Positions 51,833-61,049 of a stretch of 64,000 bases of DNA are shown piece after piece. Each line of letters opens with the position of its first letter. Position 1 is the first letter of the stretch. The notes beneath the pieces were generated by a model, which was given only the letters and a program-made list of their open reading frames with translations, was not told the origin of the DNA and ran no database searches. Origin of the DNA: Collinsella aerofaciens (lineage in GTDB: Bacteria > Actinomycetota > Coriobacteriia > Coriobacteriales > Coriobacteriaceae); contig NZ_CABJFS010000003.1 in assembly GCF_902364945.1 (NCBI RefSeq), positions 1-64,000 of the forward strand, in the 5' to 3' direction. The translations under genes were made by a program, and so were the position numbers.

Positions 51833-52362
51833 AGCAGTCCACGCTCCAAAAGCATCTCGGCACAAAGGTAGGAAACGTCCTCGAAGGACTTGTTGCGAAT
51901 ATCAAGGGTAATATCGGCGGCCCGGCGATACAGCGGACGGCGATGCTCAAACAGGCGCGCAGCGTGCTCGGGCGAGCGGAAATCGGGCCGGGTATCGGAG
52001 CGGCGAATCTGGCGCAACGAGTCCTCAAAGTCGCCTTCGAGGTACACACAGGTACCCATCTCGTGCATCAGCTCAATGTTCACCGGCGTCTCGACGATGC
52101 CGCCCCCGCACGATACCAGCAGGCTGCGTTCGCTTTGAAGCGAACGGAGTGCCGAGGTCTCGAGCTCGCGAAAACGATCCTCGCCCTCGGTCTCAAATAT
52201 CTCGGTCACCGACTTGCCGCATCGACGCACAACCAAACGATCGGTATCGATAAAACGCCGCTTGAACATAGTGCCCACGTTGCGCGCAAGCGTCGACTTG
52301 CCCGCGCCCAAAAAGCCGATAAAGAAGATATGGTCGCAGCCGTGTTTGATGTGCTGAGACAT
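51829..52362 (-). CDS. aroK: Shikimate kinase
   Basis: Phosphorylates shikimate with ATP. The 177-residue protein has P-loop FIGFLGAGKSTLARNV, shikimate-binding IDTDRLV and FRELETSALRSL (Arg), CGGGIVET, and RRPLYR near the end. All catalytic residues are present. Its stop overlaps the start of the AroB-like gene; the pair is translationally coupled. Confidence 0.88.
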   Translation of the reverse strand: MSQHIKHGCDHIFFIGFLGAGKSTLARNVGTMFKRRFIDTDRLVVRRCGKSVTEIFETEGEDRFRELETSALRSLQSERSLLVSCGGGIVETPVNIELMHEMGTCVYLEGDFEDSLRQIRRSDTRPDFRSPEHAARLFEHRRPLYRRAADITLDIRNKSFEDVSYLCAEMLLERGLL

Positions 52363-52370
52363 GGCGAAAC

Positions 52371-52868
52371 CTATTCCTCGCAGGGAAGGTCGCGCAGGGC
52401 CCGGCGCTCAAAGATACGGAAGATCTGCGTGTACCACAGGTCCTGGGTCGCCTGCGGCTTGACCAGAATAGTGTCAACGCCGGCAAAGTTACCGCTCCAC
52501 ACGTCCGTGTAAAGCTGGTCACCGATCAGCACGGCCTCGTCGGCCGTGGCGCCCAGACGCTTAAGACCCGCCTTCAGGGCAAACGGGGCGGGCTTCATGG
52601 CGTGGCTGATAGCCTCGAGCCCCAGCTCGCGCGCCGATGCCATGACCTGGTCGCGATGCCAGTTATTGGACACCATACACAGCTTAAAGCCCTTGGCATG
52701 GGCGGCTTCGAGCCAAGCTGAAACCGCAGCGGGAACCTGCTCGGTATCGCGCGGCACCAGAGTGTTATCGCGGTCGAGTAGAATGGCGCGCTTGCCGTCG
52801 GCCCAGAGGGTATCGAGGTCGATGCGGTCAACTGAGACAACATATCGTTTGGGGCTAAAAATCCTCAT
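52371..52868 (-). CDS. YqeG family HAD IIIA-type phosphatase
   Basis: A 165-residue HAD phosphatase of the YqeG family, usually found near aroE/yqeH-type genes: AILLDRDNTLVPRD (motif I), LCMVSNNWHRDQV (motif II), KPAPFALKAGLKRL and VLIGDQLYTDVWSGN (motifs III/IV). Substrate unknown. The ATG at 52868 is two bases past the mltG stop; an ATG at 52880 would overlap it. Confidence 0.9.
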   Translation of the reverse strand: MRIFSPKRYVVSVDRIDLDTLWADGKRAILLDRDNTLVPRDTEQVPAAVSAWLEAAHAKGFKLCMVSNNWHRDQVMASARELGLEAISHAMKPAPFALKAGLKRLGATADEAVLIGDQLYTDVWSGNFAGVDTILVKPQATQDLWYTQIFRIFERRALRDLPCEE

Positions 52869-52870
52869 GA

Positions 52871-54262
52871 TCAATTCCAAGACTGTTGGTGCTCTTCGTA
52901 GGTCTTCGAGAAATACTCCTCGTCCTGTGTAATGTAGAAATACAGGTCATCGGAGTCGGTCGGCTCAAGGGTAGCCTTGAGCGCCTCGAGCGACGGAGAG
53001 CAGATGGGCGTGGGCGGCAGGCCTTCATGCTTATAGGTGTTATACGGACTATCGCTCTGCAGGTCGTCGGCGGTAACCTCGCCGCCGGTGACATACATCA
53101 TGGTCGCATCGCTATTGAGGTAACGCAGGCCATCGAGCTTGCCCGCCATACGGTTATAGAAAACCGAAGCCACATGCGCGCGCTGATCGGCGTTGAGGCC
53201 CTCGCGCTCGACGATCGAGGCAAGGTTAACGATGTCGTAATCGGACATCTCCACGCCATAGCGCTCCTTGATCTTGGCCTCGCAGCTGGCAAAGTCAAGC
53301 GACTTATACTCGGCGTTGAACTGGTCAAGCATGGCGCGAATCACATCATCGGCAGACGGGTCCCTACCCAACGAATAGGTCTTGGGGAATAGGAAGCCCT
53401 CGAGCGAATCGTTCGCGGCATCTTTAAGGAAAGCGTAATCATTCACATAATTGCTCGCCTTGGCCTGGTTAAGGAAGTCTTCCTTGGAGATGCTGTCGTA
53501 TGCCGCGGCCACGCGATCGGCGACCTGGTCGACCGTTAGGCCCTCAGGGATAGTCAGCGCATCGGAGCCGGCATTGGGCCCCTCCATGAGCTGCTGGACA
53601 ACCTTGGTCGCATCCATCAGCGTCGTGAACGAGTACGTGCCGGGCTTGAGCGACATATCTGCGTTGAGCTTTTTGACCGCCGCGTAGTAATCCTTGGGAT
53701 TCTCGACAATATGGTTCTCGGAGAGAATCGAGGCGATCGTATCGCCCGAAGCTCCCTCGGGAATCGTGACGGTAACTTGCTGGCCAGCGGTGACGCCTGT
53801 CTCCTCCCCGCCAAACAGGCCCTTGACGGCCGGAACGACAAAGAAGGCAATGGCAGCAAGAGCAAGTACGGCAACAACAACGCCGATAATCATGGGCACC
53901 GGCGAGCTCTTCTTTTGGGTACCGCGACGAGCATGCGTGTTATAGCTCGAGCGCGTAGCCGGAGCTACGCCATGTGAGCCGTGAGCATGATGTGTACGCG
54001 TATGCGATTGAGGCGCCTGCGCACGCTGCGTGGGCGCCTGCTGCTTAAAGCGGGTACCGCTTGCGGGCCGGGCTGCGCGGGCAGCGGGCTGTTGGGCAGG
54101 ACGCTGAGCAGATTGTGCTGCACGAGAGGAGGGCTGTGCGGGACGAGCAGCAGGCTGAGCCGCACGCTGCGTCGGTTGCATCGGACGCTGGCCGGAAGAT
54201 ACAGGGCGCGGCGTAGGCTGCCCCTGGCGATTCGGCTGGCGCGGATCGGAAGCGCTAGGCAT
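52871..54262 (-). CDS. mltG: Endolytic murein transglycosylase MltG
   Basis: Cuts nascent peptidoglycan at the membrane and helps set strand length. The 463-residue protein has a Gln/Pro/Ala-rich cytoplasmic tail of about 110 residues, one membrane helix (MIIGVVVAVLALAAIAFFVVPAV), a LysM-like region (VTIPEGASGDTIASILSENHI) and the YceG domain with LEGFLFPKTYSLG (catalytic Glu) and NLASIVEREGL. ATG 54262 overlaps the ruvX stop by eight bases. Confidence 0.92.
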   Translation of the reverse strand: MPSASDPRQPNRQGQPTPRPVSSGQRPMQPTQRAAQPAARPAQPSSRAAQSAQRPAQQPAARAARPASGTRFKQQAPTQRAQAPQSHTRTHHAHGSHGVAPATRSSYNTHARRGTQKKSSPVPMIIGVVVAVLALAAIAFFVVPAVKGLFGGEETGVTAGQQVTVTIPEGASGDTIASILSENHIVENPKDYYAAVKKLNADMSLKPGTYSFTTLMDATKVVQQLMEGPNAGSDALTIPEGLTVDQVADRVAAAYDSISKEDFLNQAKASNYVNDYAFLKDAANDSLEGFLFPKTYSLGRDPSADDVIRAMLDQFNAEYKSLDFASCEAKIKERYGVEMSDYDIVNLASIVEREGLNADQRAHVASVFYNRMAGKLDGLRYLNSDATMMYVTGGEVTADDLQSDSPYNTYKHEGLPPTPICSPSLEALKATLEPTDSDDLYFYITQDEEYFSKTYEEHQQSWN

Positions 54263-54683
54263 GCGAAACCTCCCCGTTTTTGCGATCGAGCCACGTCTGC
54301 AAGAACAGGCTGGCGGCAATCATGTCAATCTTGCCCCTCATCTGCTTTTCGTTGAGTCCCTGCTCGCGCAGGATACGCTTTGCCTCTTGCGAGGACAGGC
54401 GCTCATCCTCAAACTCAAGCGGAAGATCGAGCTCTTGGGCAATCTTTTGCGCAACGGCGGCAACGCGCTCGGCCTGGGGGCCGGGCTCACCGGCCATGGT
54501 CAAGGGGCGTCCGCTTACCAGGATATCGGGCTCATAGTCCTCAACCAGGTAACGGAACGTCTTGGCTATGCCAGTGACCTCGGCAGCCGGGAGCACCTTG
54601 ACGGGCATTGCCATCTTGCCATCACGGCTCGAGACGGCAATGCCAATCCGGGTCTCCCCTATGTCCAGCGCGAGCGCGACCAC
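54255..54683 (-). CDS. ruvX: Holliday junction resolvase RuvX (YqgF)
   Basis: The 142-residue RNase-H-like protein has VALALDIGETRIGIAVSSRDGKMAMP, the LVSGRPLTMAGEPGPQAERV block and LEFEDERLSSQEAKRIL, with the acidic residues of YqgF. Nine bases after alaS, before mltG: the alaS-ruvX-mltG order is common in Gram-positive bacteria. Confidence 0.92.
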   Translation of the reverse strand: MVALALDIGETRIGIAVSSRDGKMAMPVKVLPAAEVTGIAKTFRYLVEDYEPDILVSGRPLTMAGEPGPQAERVAAVAQKIAQELDLPLEFEDERLSSQEAKRILREQGLNEKQMRGKIDMIAASLFLQTWLDRKNGEVSHA

Positions 54684-54692
54684 AGCGACTAC

Positions 54693-57350
54693 TTAAGCGC
54701 CGAGCGCGGTCTTGGCAGCCGCGAGGGCATCGGCGATACCGGCAGCGTTCTTGCCGCCAGCCTGGGCCATGTTGGGACGACCGCCACCGCGACCGTCGAC
54801 CAGGCCCGCGATCTGCTTGATCACGTTACCGGCGTGGAAACCGGCCTTGACGGCGTCATCGGAGCCGGCGGCGAGCAGGGCCGGGGTGCCCTTTTCGGTC
54901 ACGCTAGCGACGACGCAGGCGACGGGGCCGGCGACCTTCTGGTGCACGGTATCCCAGACGTTGCGCAGGTCGGCAGCTTCAAGGCCCTGGAGCTCAGCGA
55001 CGACGAGCTTATAGCCATTGACCTCGACGGCACCCTCGATGGCGCCGGAGATGGCGTCGGAAGAGCCACCGGTCAGAGCCTTCTTGAGCTTGCCGGCGGT
55101 CTCGCGCAGCTCGGCCTGCAGGTTCTCGACGCGGGCGGGAACCTCGTCGACGCGGCACTTGAGTGCAGCGGCAGCGGCGTCAACGAGCGCCAGGCGGTCG
55201 GCCATGTAATCGAGGGCGCCCTTAGAGGTCACGGCCTCGATACGACGGACGTTCGAGCCCGTGGAGGACTCGGAGATGATCTTGAACAGGCCGATCTCGG
55301 CAGTGTTGGCGGCATGCGTACCACCGCAGAGCTCACGGGAGAACGGCTGATCCTCGGCGCCCACGGAGACAACGCGGACGACGTCGCCGTACTTCTCGCC
55401 AAACAGGGCGACAGCACCGGCAGCCTTGGCCTCGTCGATGCCCATAACGCGGGTCACGACCGGCTTGGAAGCGAAGATCTGCTGGTTGACCAGGTCCTCA
55501 ACAGCCTTGAGCTGCTCGGAGGACAGGGCCTCGAAGTGCGTGAAGTCAAAGCGCAGGTGCTCGGGCGTCACCAACGAGCCAGCCTGGGAGACATGCTCGC
55601 CCAGGACCTGCTTAAGCGCGGCGTCGAGCAGGTGCGTGGCGGTGTGGTTGCGACGCAGGAAGCCACGGCGCTCGGCGTCGAGCGCGGCGGTCACGGTAGC
55701 ACCGACGGTCAGCGTGCCCTCGGCGACGTGGGCGACGTGGGCATACAGGCCGTTGTGGTTCTTGGTATCGGAAATGGTCAGCGCAACGCCCTCGGCGGAA
55801 AGCTCGCCGGCGTCGCCCTGCTGGCCGCCCATCTCGGCGTAGAACGGGGTGCGGTCGAGCACGACCTCGACGTCCTCGCCCGCAGCGACGGACTCGACGG
55901 ACTCGCCGTTGCGCACGATGGCGACAACCTTGGCGCCATCGATGACGTCGTTGTCATAGCCGTCGAACTCGGTCGCGGCAACCTTGTCGGAAAGCTCGAC
56001 CCACACGTCGTTGAAGCTGCCCCAGGCATCGCCCTTGGCGTTGGCGCGGGCGCGGGCCTTCTGGTCCTCCATGCAAGCGGTAAAGCCGTCCATGTCGACG
56101 TCGTGACCGGCAGTGCCGGCGATCTCGACGGTCAGGTCGATGGGGAAACCAAAGGTGTCATGCAGCTTAAAGGCAACGTCGCCCGGAAGGACAGCGCCCT
56201 CGGCGAGCGCGGCCAGGGCCTCGTCCAGGTAAACGCGGCCGTTGTCGAGCGTCGTGGAGAAACGCTCCTCCTCGGAGGCGACGATGCCCTTAACGAGCGC
56301 GACGTTCTTGAGCAGCTCGGGATAGGCCTCGCCCATCTGAGCGTTGACCTCGTCGATAAACTTGGTCAGGAAGGCGCCCTCGATGCCCAGCAGACGACCG
56401 TGGAACACGGCACGGCGGAGCAGGCGGCGAAGGACGTACTCGCGACCCTCGTTGCCGGGCAGGATGCCGTCGGAGATCATAAAGTCGACGGCACGGGAGT
56501 GGTCGGCGATGATGCGCAGGGAGCGGCTGGCGCCGGAGTAATCGTCGGCGTCATAGGTCTTGCCGCTGATCTCCTCGCCGAGTTTGATGAGGTGCTGCAT
56601 CAGATCGCCGTCGTAGTTAGCGGTCTTGTGCTGCATGATGGCGGCCATGCGCTCCAGACCCATGCCCGTATCGAGGTTGCGGTGCGGCAGCTCCGGCATG
56701 GAGCCGTCCTCCTGGCGGTCGTACTGGGTAAACACGAGGTTCCAGAACTCAAGGAAGCGGTCGCAGTCGCAGCCAGGCTTGCAGTCGGGGCTGCCGCAAC
56801 CGACCTCCTCGCCCATGTCAAAGTAGATCTCGGAGCACGGACCGCAGGGGCCGGTGGGGCCAGCGGCCCAGAAGTTGTCGTCCTCGCCCAGGCGGGAGAT
56901 GTGATCCTCGGCAACGCCCAGAGAGCGCCACACGTCGTGGGTCTCGTCGTCCTCGGTAAAGACGGTAAAGTACAGGCGGTCGAGCGGAAGCTTGAACTCC
57001 TTGGTGATGAGCTCAAAGGCCCAAGCGCAGGCCTGCTGCTTGGAGACGCCGCCAAAGGAGAAGTCGCCGAGCATCTCAAAGAAGGACAGGTGACGGCCGT
57101 CCTCGCCGATGCAGTCGATGTCGTTGGTGCGGACGCACTTCTGGCAGGAGATCGCGCCGATCTCCTTCATGGTCTTCTTGCCCTGGTAGTACTCCTTAAA
57201 CTGGTTCATGCCGGCGTTGGCAAGCAGCAGCGAAGGATCGTCGGGGACGAGGGACGAAGAAGGATAGAGCTTAAGACCGCGCTCCTCAAAGAAGTTGAGG
57301 AACTTGGAGCGGATCTCGGCCGTAGTCATTGACGGGTAGTCAGCACTCAT
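54693..57350 (-). CDS. alaS: Alanyl-tRNA synthetase
   Basis: Charges tRNA-Ala and edits misacylated Ser and Gly. The 885-residue protein starts MSADYPSMTTAEIRSKFLNFFEERG, has the class II core (LLANAGMNQFKEYY, CVRTNDIDCIGEDGRHLSFFEMLGDFSFG, GPTGPCGPCSEIYFD), the editing domain HTATHLLDAALKQVLGEHV with CGGTHAANTAEIG, and a C-terminal DHHA1-type domain (GGRGGGRPNMAQAGG). ATG 57350 follows GAGGAGA. The frame is open to 57440 without homology. Confidence 0.95.
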   Translation of the reverse strand: MSADYPSMTTAEIRSKFLNFFEERGLKLYPSSSLVPDDPSLLLANAGMNQFKEYYQGKKTMKEIGAISCQKCVRTNDIDCIGEDGRHLSFFEMLGDFSFGGVSKQQACAWAFELITKEFKLPLDRLYFTVFTEDDETHDVWRSLGVAEDHISRLGEDDNFWAAGPTGPCGPCSEIYFDMGEEVGCGSPDCKPGCDCDRFLEFWNLVFTQYDRQEDGSMPELPHRNLDTGMGLERMAAIMQHKTANYDGDLMQHLIKLGEEISGKTYDADDYSGASRSLRIIADHSRAVDFMISDGILPGNEGREYVLRRLLRRAVFHGRLLGIEGAFLTKFIDEVNAQMGEAYPELLKNVALVKGIVASEEERFSTTLDNGRVYLDEALAALAEGAVLPGDVAFKLHDTFGFPIDLTVEIAGTAGHDVDMDGFTACMEDQKARARANAKGDAWGSFNDVWVELSDKVAATEFDGYDNDVIDGAKVVAIVRNGESVESVAAGEDVEVVLDRTPFYAEMGGQQGDAGELSAEGVALTISDTKNHNGLYAHVAHVAEGTLTVGATVTAALDAERRGFLRRNHTATHLLDAALKQVLGEHVSQAGSLVTPEHLRFDFTHFEALSSEQLKAVEDLVNQQIFASKPVVTRVMGIDEAKAAGAVALFGEKYGDVVRVVSVGAEDQPFSRELCGGTHAANTAEIGLFKIISESSTGSNVRRIEAVTSKGALDYMADRLALVDAAAAALKCRVDEVPARVENLQAELRETAGKLKKALTGGSSDAISGAIEGAVEVNGYKLVVAELQGLEAADLRNVWDTVHQKVAGPVACVVASVTEKGTPALLAAGSDDAVKAGFHAGNVIKQIAGLVDGRGGGRPNMAQAGGKNAAGIADALAAAKTALGA

Positions 57351-57422
57351 AGAGGGAATCTCCTCGGTTTCACATCGAAACAGTTCAAACGTAACGATAT
57401 TACCATCCCACCGCGCCTGTGC

Positions 57423-57452
57423 AAAAAAGAGGGCCGCCAAACAGCGACCCTC
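57423..57452 (-). terminator. Hairpin terminator upstream of alaS
   Basis: A 9-base stem with one G-U pair (57429-57437 with 57444-57452) is followed on the minus strand by TTTTTTG. It lies about 75 bases before the alaS start and may end an upstream transcript or act as an alaS leader attenuator. Confidence 0.55.
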
Positions 57453-57548
57453 CAGCGAAAGTGCACGTTATTTAGGTCTGTCAAATACTTTGAAAAAAAA
57501 ATGATTTCGGTAAAATTTCATATAAGAATCGTCCGGAAGGAGCGATCG

Positions 57549-57788
57549 ATGAATAGCAAACGGTTTGTCGTGAATGCACTGACCTCAGTAGCCCTTTTAG
57601 CAATCTTCGCTTACTCGAGCTGGTATGTGAACCAGCCGAGATTTGGCTACGCATTGTACGCAGTAACATCTGGCGATAAAGCGTATTACACCCTAAGCGC
57701 AATTGACGCCATCTTTTTCTATGTGGCTGGCCCCTTATCAATCGCTTTGATCGCGTTTATTGTTATTTACAACATCAAGAAACGCTAA
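57549..57788 (+). CDS. Small two-helix membrane protein, unknown function
   Basis: The 79-residue protein (MNSKRFVVNALTSVALLAIFAYSSWYV...AIDAIFFYVAGPLSIALIAFIVIYNIKKR) has two hydrophobic segments (residues about 10-25 and 50-72) and a basic end. GGAAGGAG lies five bases before the ATG at 57549, supporting this start over 57501. A TTGAAA / TAAAAT promoter-like pair lies just upstream. The gene is clearly AT-richer than its neighbours, which may show recent acquisition. I do not recognise a family. Confidence 0.6.
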   Translation: MNSKRFVVNALTSVALLAIFAYSSWYVNQPRFGYALYAVTSGDKAYYTLSAIDAIFFYVAGPLSIALIAFIVIYNIKKR

Positions 57789-57794
57789 CAGGGC

Positions 57795-59207
57795 CTATTT
57801 GGAATCCGAATCGTCCATGGAGCCGTCGATGCCGGTTTTGGTGTCGTCGTCCGTATTGGAATCGTCATCCTTGGCGAAGGGGTTCTTGAAAAAGCCTGTC
57901 GCGTCGGGCTGTAGGCCTGAGAGCTTAATCCAGGGATTATCGAGCTCGGGCTTGGGCATAGCCTTGGCCTCGGGTGCTGTCTCGTTGCCGATGAGCTCGG
58001 ACTCATAGATGAACGTATCGTCTCCGAGCGCGTCGTAGGCGGCGACCGGGTTACCCTCGGTATCGCGATACGGCGTGCCCTTAAACACGGCACCGTCGTA
58101 TGCCACGAGCTGACGGCCGGTCTCGTTCTCAAAGTAGTAGACGAAAATGCCCTTGAGGGCCGCGCACAGCGGAATAGCGATAACCATGCCGATGGGACCC
58201 ATGAGTGCCGAACCGATAACGAGGGCCGTAAGGCTCATGACGGGATGCACCTGCACCGAGCTCTGCATGACCTTAGGCGAAATGACATTATCGGTGACGT
58301 TTTGAGCCACCATGGTCACGACAAGCGTCCATAACGCCAGCATAGGGCTGAACATAAACCCGAGCACTGTGGCGATCGCCGCGCTCACCCAGGGACCGAC
58401 AACCGGAACCAAGTGCATAATGCCGGTGAAGATGGCCATAAGTGCTGCGTATGGATGGCCAATGAGCGTAAAGCCGATAAAAGCCAAAAAGCCACCGCAG
58501 ATGGAAGTCACGACCATGCCGCGCATATAGCCGCCGACCGAGCGTGAAAGGATGGCAACCATAAAGCGGTACGAGGTCTCCTTTTCCTGTCCGATGATGG
58601 TGCAGACCTCGTGGTGCATACGGGGATAGTCGCAGGCCAACCAATAGGCAAGCACCAAGCCCAGGAAGATGACGAACAGCTGCGAGGCCGTATTGGTAAT
58701 AAGCGGGAATACACCGCGACCGAGCTCGGCAGCGATTTGCGAGACGTACTTGGACGCTACGGTAACCAGCGAAGAAAGATTGTCGTCCAGATACTCCTTG
58801 AGCGGCGTGTTATTGAGCGTCTTGGCGTGCGAGAGCATCTCGTTGAGATCGCCACCCGCAACACGAAGCTGCTCGGGCAGGCGGCTCAGGACTTCCATGA
58901 TTTGACCGAGCAAAATAGGCGATAGGATGCAGACGACGCCGACGAGCACGGCAACAACCACAATGAGTGCGATGAGCGAACCGAGGCCACGTCCGACGCC
59001 GTGATGCTCGAGCCAGTTGGTGATCGGAGACATCACAAAAGCGATGATGGAACCGACAGCGAGAAACTCGATGACCGGTGCCAGGATGCCCATAAGGTTA
59101 AAGATGACGGCAGCGATGACAATGCAGCCGACGACACCCCAAATGCGCAGCGTCAGAATGCGGGTATCGCGAAGCGTGCGGTCGATTTGTTGGGGGTGCT
59201 CACTCAT
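57795..59207 (-). CDS. AI-2E family transporter
   Basis: A membrane protein of the PF01594 family, named for autoinducer-2 export but with mixed real functions. The 470-residue protein has about eight hydrophobic segments (GVVGCIVIAAVIFNLMGILAPVIEFL, LGSLIALIVVVAVLVGVVCIL, MVVTSICGGFLAFIGFTLIGHPYAALM) and the family's GIMHLVPVVGPWVSAAIATVLGF. NVTDNVISPKVMQSSVQVHPV matches the conserved 'IxPxxxxxxxxxHP' motif. The C-terminal 100 residues are acidic and Asp/Ser-rich. Its ATG overlaps the sigma factor stop. The true substrate cannot be inferred. Confidence 0.85.
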   Translation of the reverse strand: MSEHPQQIDRTLRDTRILTLRIWGVVGCIVIAAVIFNLMGILAPVIEFLAVGSIIAFVMSPITNWLEHHGVGRGLGSLIALIVVVAVLVGVVCILSPILLGQIMEVLSRLPEQLRVAGGDLNEMLSHAKTLNNTPLKEYLDDNLSSLVTVASKYVSQIAAELGRGVFPLITNTASQLFVIFLGLVLAYWLACDYPRMHHEVCTIIGQEKETSYRFMVAILSRSVGGYMRGMVVTSICGGFLAFIGFTLIGHPYAALMAIFTGIMHLVPVVGPWVSAAIATVLGFMFSPMLALWTLVVTMVAQNVTDNVISPKVMQSSVQVHPVMSLTALVIGSALMGPIGMVIAIPLCAALKGIFVYYFENETGRQLVAYDGAVFKGTPYRDTEGNPVAAYDALGDDTFIYESELIGNETAPEAKAMPKPELDNPWIKLSGLQPDATGFFKNPFAKDDDSNTDDDTKTGIDGSMDDSDSK

Positions 59208-59995
59208 GAACGAATCATCACTCCGTCGGGGTCGATCTTATCTTGAATCTTCTTAAGGGTACGGCGCAGCAGGCGCGAGACCTGCACCTGCGAGATGCCA
59301 AGCTTCTTGGCAATCTCGATCTGGGTCATGCCCTTAACGAAGCGCAGCTCGATAACCTCGCGCTCGCGCGGCGAGAAATCGCGGATGGCTTCCTCGATTA
59401 CCAGGCGGTCATCGGTAAAGTCGAGCTCGTTGTCGTCGTCGGCATAGCGATCGAGAATCGAAGGCGCATCATCGGAATCGGACGCACCGGGGGCCTCGAT
59501 GGGCACCGAGGTGTAGGCCGAGGACGACTCCATGGCTTCGAGCACCTCGTCGACGGTCACGTCCAGGTATTCGGCGATTTCCTCAACCTTGGGCGAACGC
59601 TGCAGCTCGTTGGTGAGCTTATCGGTAGCCTGGTTGACCTTGGCCGAGAGCTCCTGCAAACGACGGGGCACGCGCACGCTCCAGCCCTTGTCGCGGAAGT
59701 GGCGCTTAATCTCGCCCAAGATGGTGGGCGTGGCAAACGTCGTGAACTCGAGTCCGCGCTCAGGATCAAAGCGATCGATAGCCTTGAGCAAGCCCAAGTA
59801 CCCGACCTGCAAAAGGTCATCGAGCGGCTCGCCGCGGTTCTTAAATTTGTTGGCAAGAAACCTTACCAGGTTCATATGGGACATGACGAGCTGCTCGCGA
59901 GCATCCGGATCGCCGGTCTCCTTATAACGACGAAACAGCTCGCGGGTTTTCTCCTTGTCCCAAGCGGTCTTGCCGCTCCGGGAACGTTCGGTCAT
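59204..59995 (-). CDS. SigB/SigF-type RNA polymerase sigma factor
   Basis: The 263-residue sigma-70-family protein has region 2 (LVRFLANKFKNRGEPLDDLLQVGYLGLLKAIDRFDPERGLEFTTFATPTILGEIKRHFRDKGWSVRVPRRLQEL), region 3 and region 4 (FSPREREVIELRFVKGMTQIEIAKKLGISQVQVSRLLRR). It belongs to the stress/sporulation SigB/F/G group. It follows the RsbW-like gene by one base and is directly followed by the AI-2E gene, so the set is one operon. No RsbV antagonist gene is seen here. Confidence 0.9.
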   Translation of the reverse strand: MTERSRSGKTAWDKEKTRELFRRYKETGDPDAREQLVMSHMNLVRFLANKFKNRGEPLDDLLQVGYLGLLKAIDRFDPERGLEFTTFATPTILGEIKRHFRDKGWSVRVPRRLQELSAKVNQATDKLTNELQRSPKVEEIAEYLDVTVDEVLEAMESSSAYTSVPIEAPGASDSDDAPSILDRYADDDNELDFTDDRLVIEEAIRDFSPREREVIELRFVKGMTQIEIAKKLGISQVQVSRLLRRTLKKIQDKIDPDGVMIRS

Positions 59996-59996
59996 A

Positions 59997-60374
59997 TTAG
60001 ATATCCGCCTTGAGGTCGAGGGAAAGCGTTAGGGGCGCCGCAGTCTTTTCGTAGGAATCGCACACGCTTGCAAGAATGAGCTCGGCATACACAGCAGCCT
60101 GGTCATCCTCGTCGACGGTGGCCTGTTCCCCAAAGGTAAAGGTCATGCCGACGTGAGATTCGTCCACATCGAAATTGATCGTGATGTCGTCGCAGTCGAC
60201 CGCGGTGCACCCAAAGATGAAGGCTTCCTCGGCAGCCATGCGGATATCCTCGATGCGATCGACGGACATAGAGCACAGGGCGCCGACGTTGGCGGCCGTC
60301 ATGCGCACCAAGCGCGCGAGACGAGGATCACCGGCAACGCTCAGCGTGATGGGGCAGGTTGCTTCACTACTCAT
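59997..60374 (-). CDS. RsbW/SpoIIAB-like anti-sigma protein with degenerate ATP-binding motifs
   Basis: The 125-residue protein starts MSSEATCPITLSVAGDPRLARLVRMTAANV and has EDIRMAAEEAFIFGCTAV, which aligns with the RsbW N-box (EAcxNAV) but has Phe/Gly where the Mg-binding Asn should be. The G-box glycine motifs (DxGxG) are not visible. It sits directly before the sigma gene, in the place of an anti-sigma factor. ATG 60374 overlaps the DUF948 gene by eight bases; the longer frame to 60482 lies inside that gene. The assignment is inferred from position and the weak N-box match. Confidence 0.65.
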   Translation of the reverse strand: MSSEATCPITLSVAGDPRLARLVRMTAANVGALCSMSVDRIEDIRMAAEEAFIFGCTAVDCDDITINFDVDESHVGMTFTFGEQATVDEDDQAAVYAELILASVCDSYEKTAAPLTLSLDLKADI

Positions 60375-60954
60375 CGCAGGACTCCTCGGAGGTCTCGGCA
60401 GGCGTATAGGTGTAATACTGAGCAGGCTTGGCTGCGGGCTTCTGAACATCATCGTCGTCAGCAGCGGCATCGTCATCGCCAATCAGAACGCGCTCAGTAG
60501 GCTGCTCGGCCTCGGCGGCGGCAGCGGCGAGCTTGCGATCGGCGTCGGCTGCAGGAGCCTTCACCTTATTGAAGAGCTTCTGCACGGCGCCGGCCGCAGA
60601 ATCAGTCACGCTCGACACGGCATTACTGGCCTCGGCCATGCTGCCCGTAACCTCGGAAATGTCGCGAACGACCGCCTCAACCTCAACGAGGTTAGACGTT
60701 AGGGCGTCAACGGCAGTCTTGCTCGACTTGAGGAGCGGCTCCATCTGGGCAAGTGCCGGCGTAAGCTCGTCAACGGCGCCATCGAGCTTTGCCACCACGG
60801 GCTGTGCCTCGGCAAGCGTATTATTGAGGTCGCTCACCGTCTTGTCGAGCGAGTCGACGACGGTGCGGGTCTTGCGTAACGTGAGCGCGAGCTCGACAAC
60901 AGCCCACACGCCGGCAACGGCGAGCACCAGCAGGGCGATTTGAATGGGACTCAT
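60367..60954 (-). CDS. DUF948-family membrane-anchored coiled-coil protein
   Basis: The 195-residue protein has an N-terminal membrane helix (PIQIALLVLAVAGVWAVVELAL) followed by a long coiled coil with LDKTVSDLNNTLAEAQPVVAKLDGAV, the DUF948 pattern, then an Ala/Asp-rich tail. DUF948 proteins resemble chemotaxis-receptor-like helices; function is unknown, and it is first in the unit with the RsbW-like and sigma genes. Confidence 0.8.
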   Translation of the reverse strand: MSPIQIALLVLAVAGVWAVVELALTLRKTRTVVDSLDKTVSDLNNTLAEAQPVVAKLDGAVDELTPALAQMEPLLKSSKTAVDALTSNLVEVEAVVRDISEVTGSMAEASNAVSSVTDSAAGAVQKLFNKVKAPAADADRKLAAAAAEAEQPTERVLIGDDDAAADDDDVQKPAAKPAQYYTYTPAETSEESCDE

Positions 60955-61049
60955 ACAAGCCTCCCGAAGGAATCGAAATACAGACGTTTTTCATGGTACC
61001 CCAAAGAAGGGCAAAGATACCCAAAGGGAATGCGCGAGGCGCCAATGGC

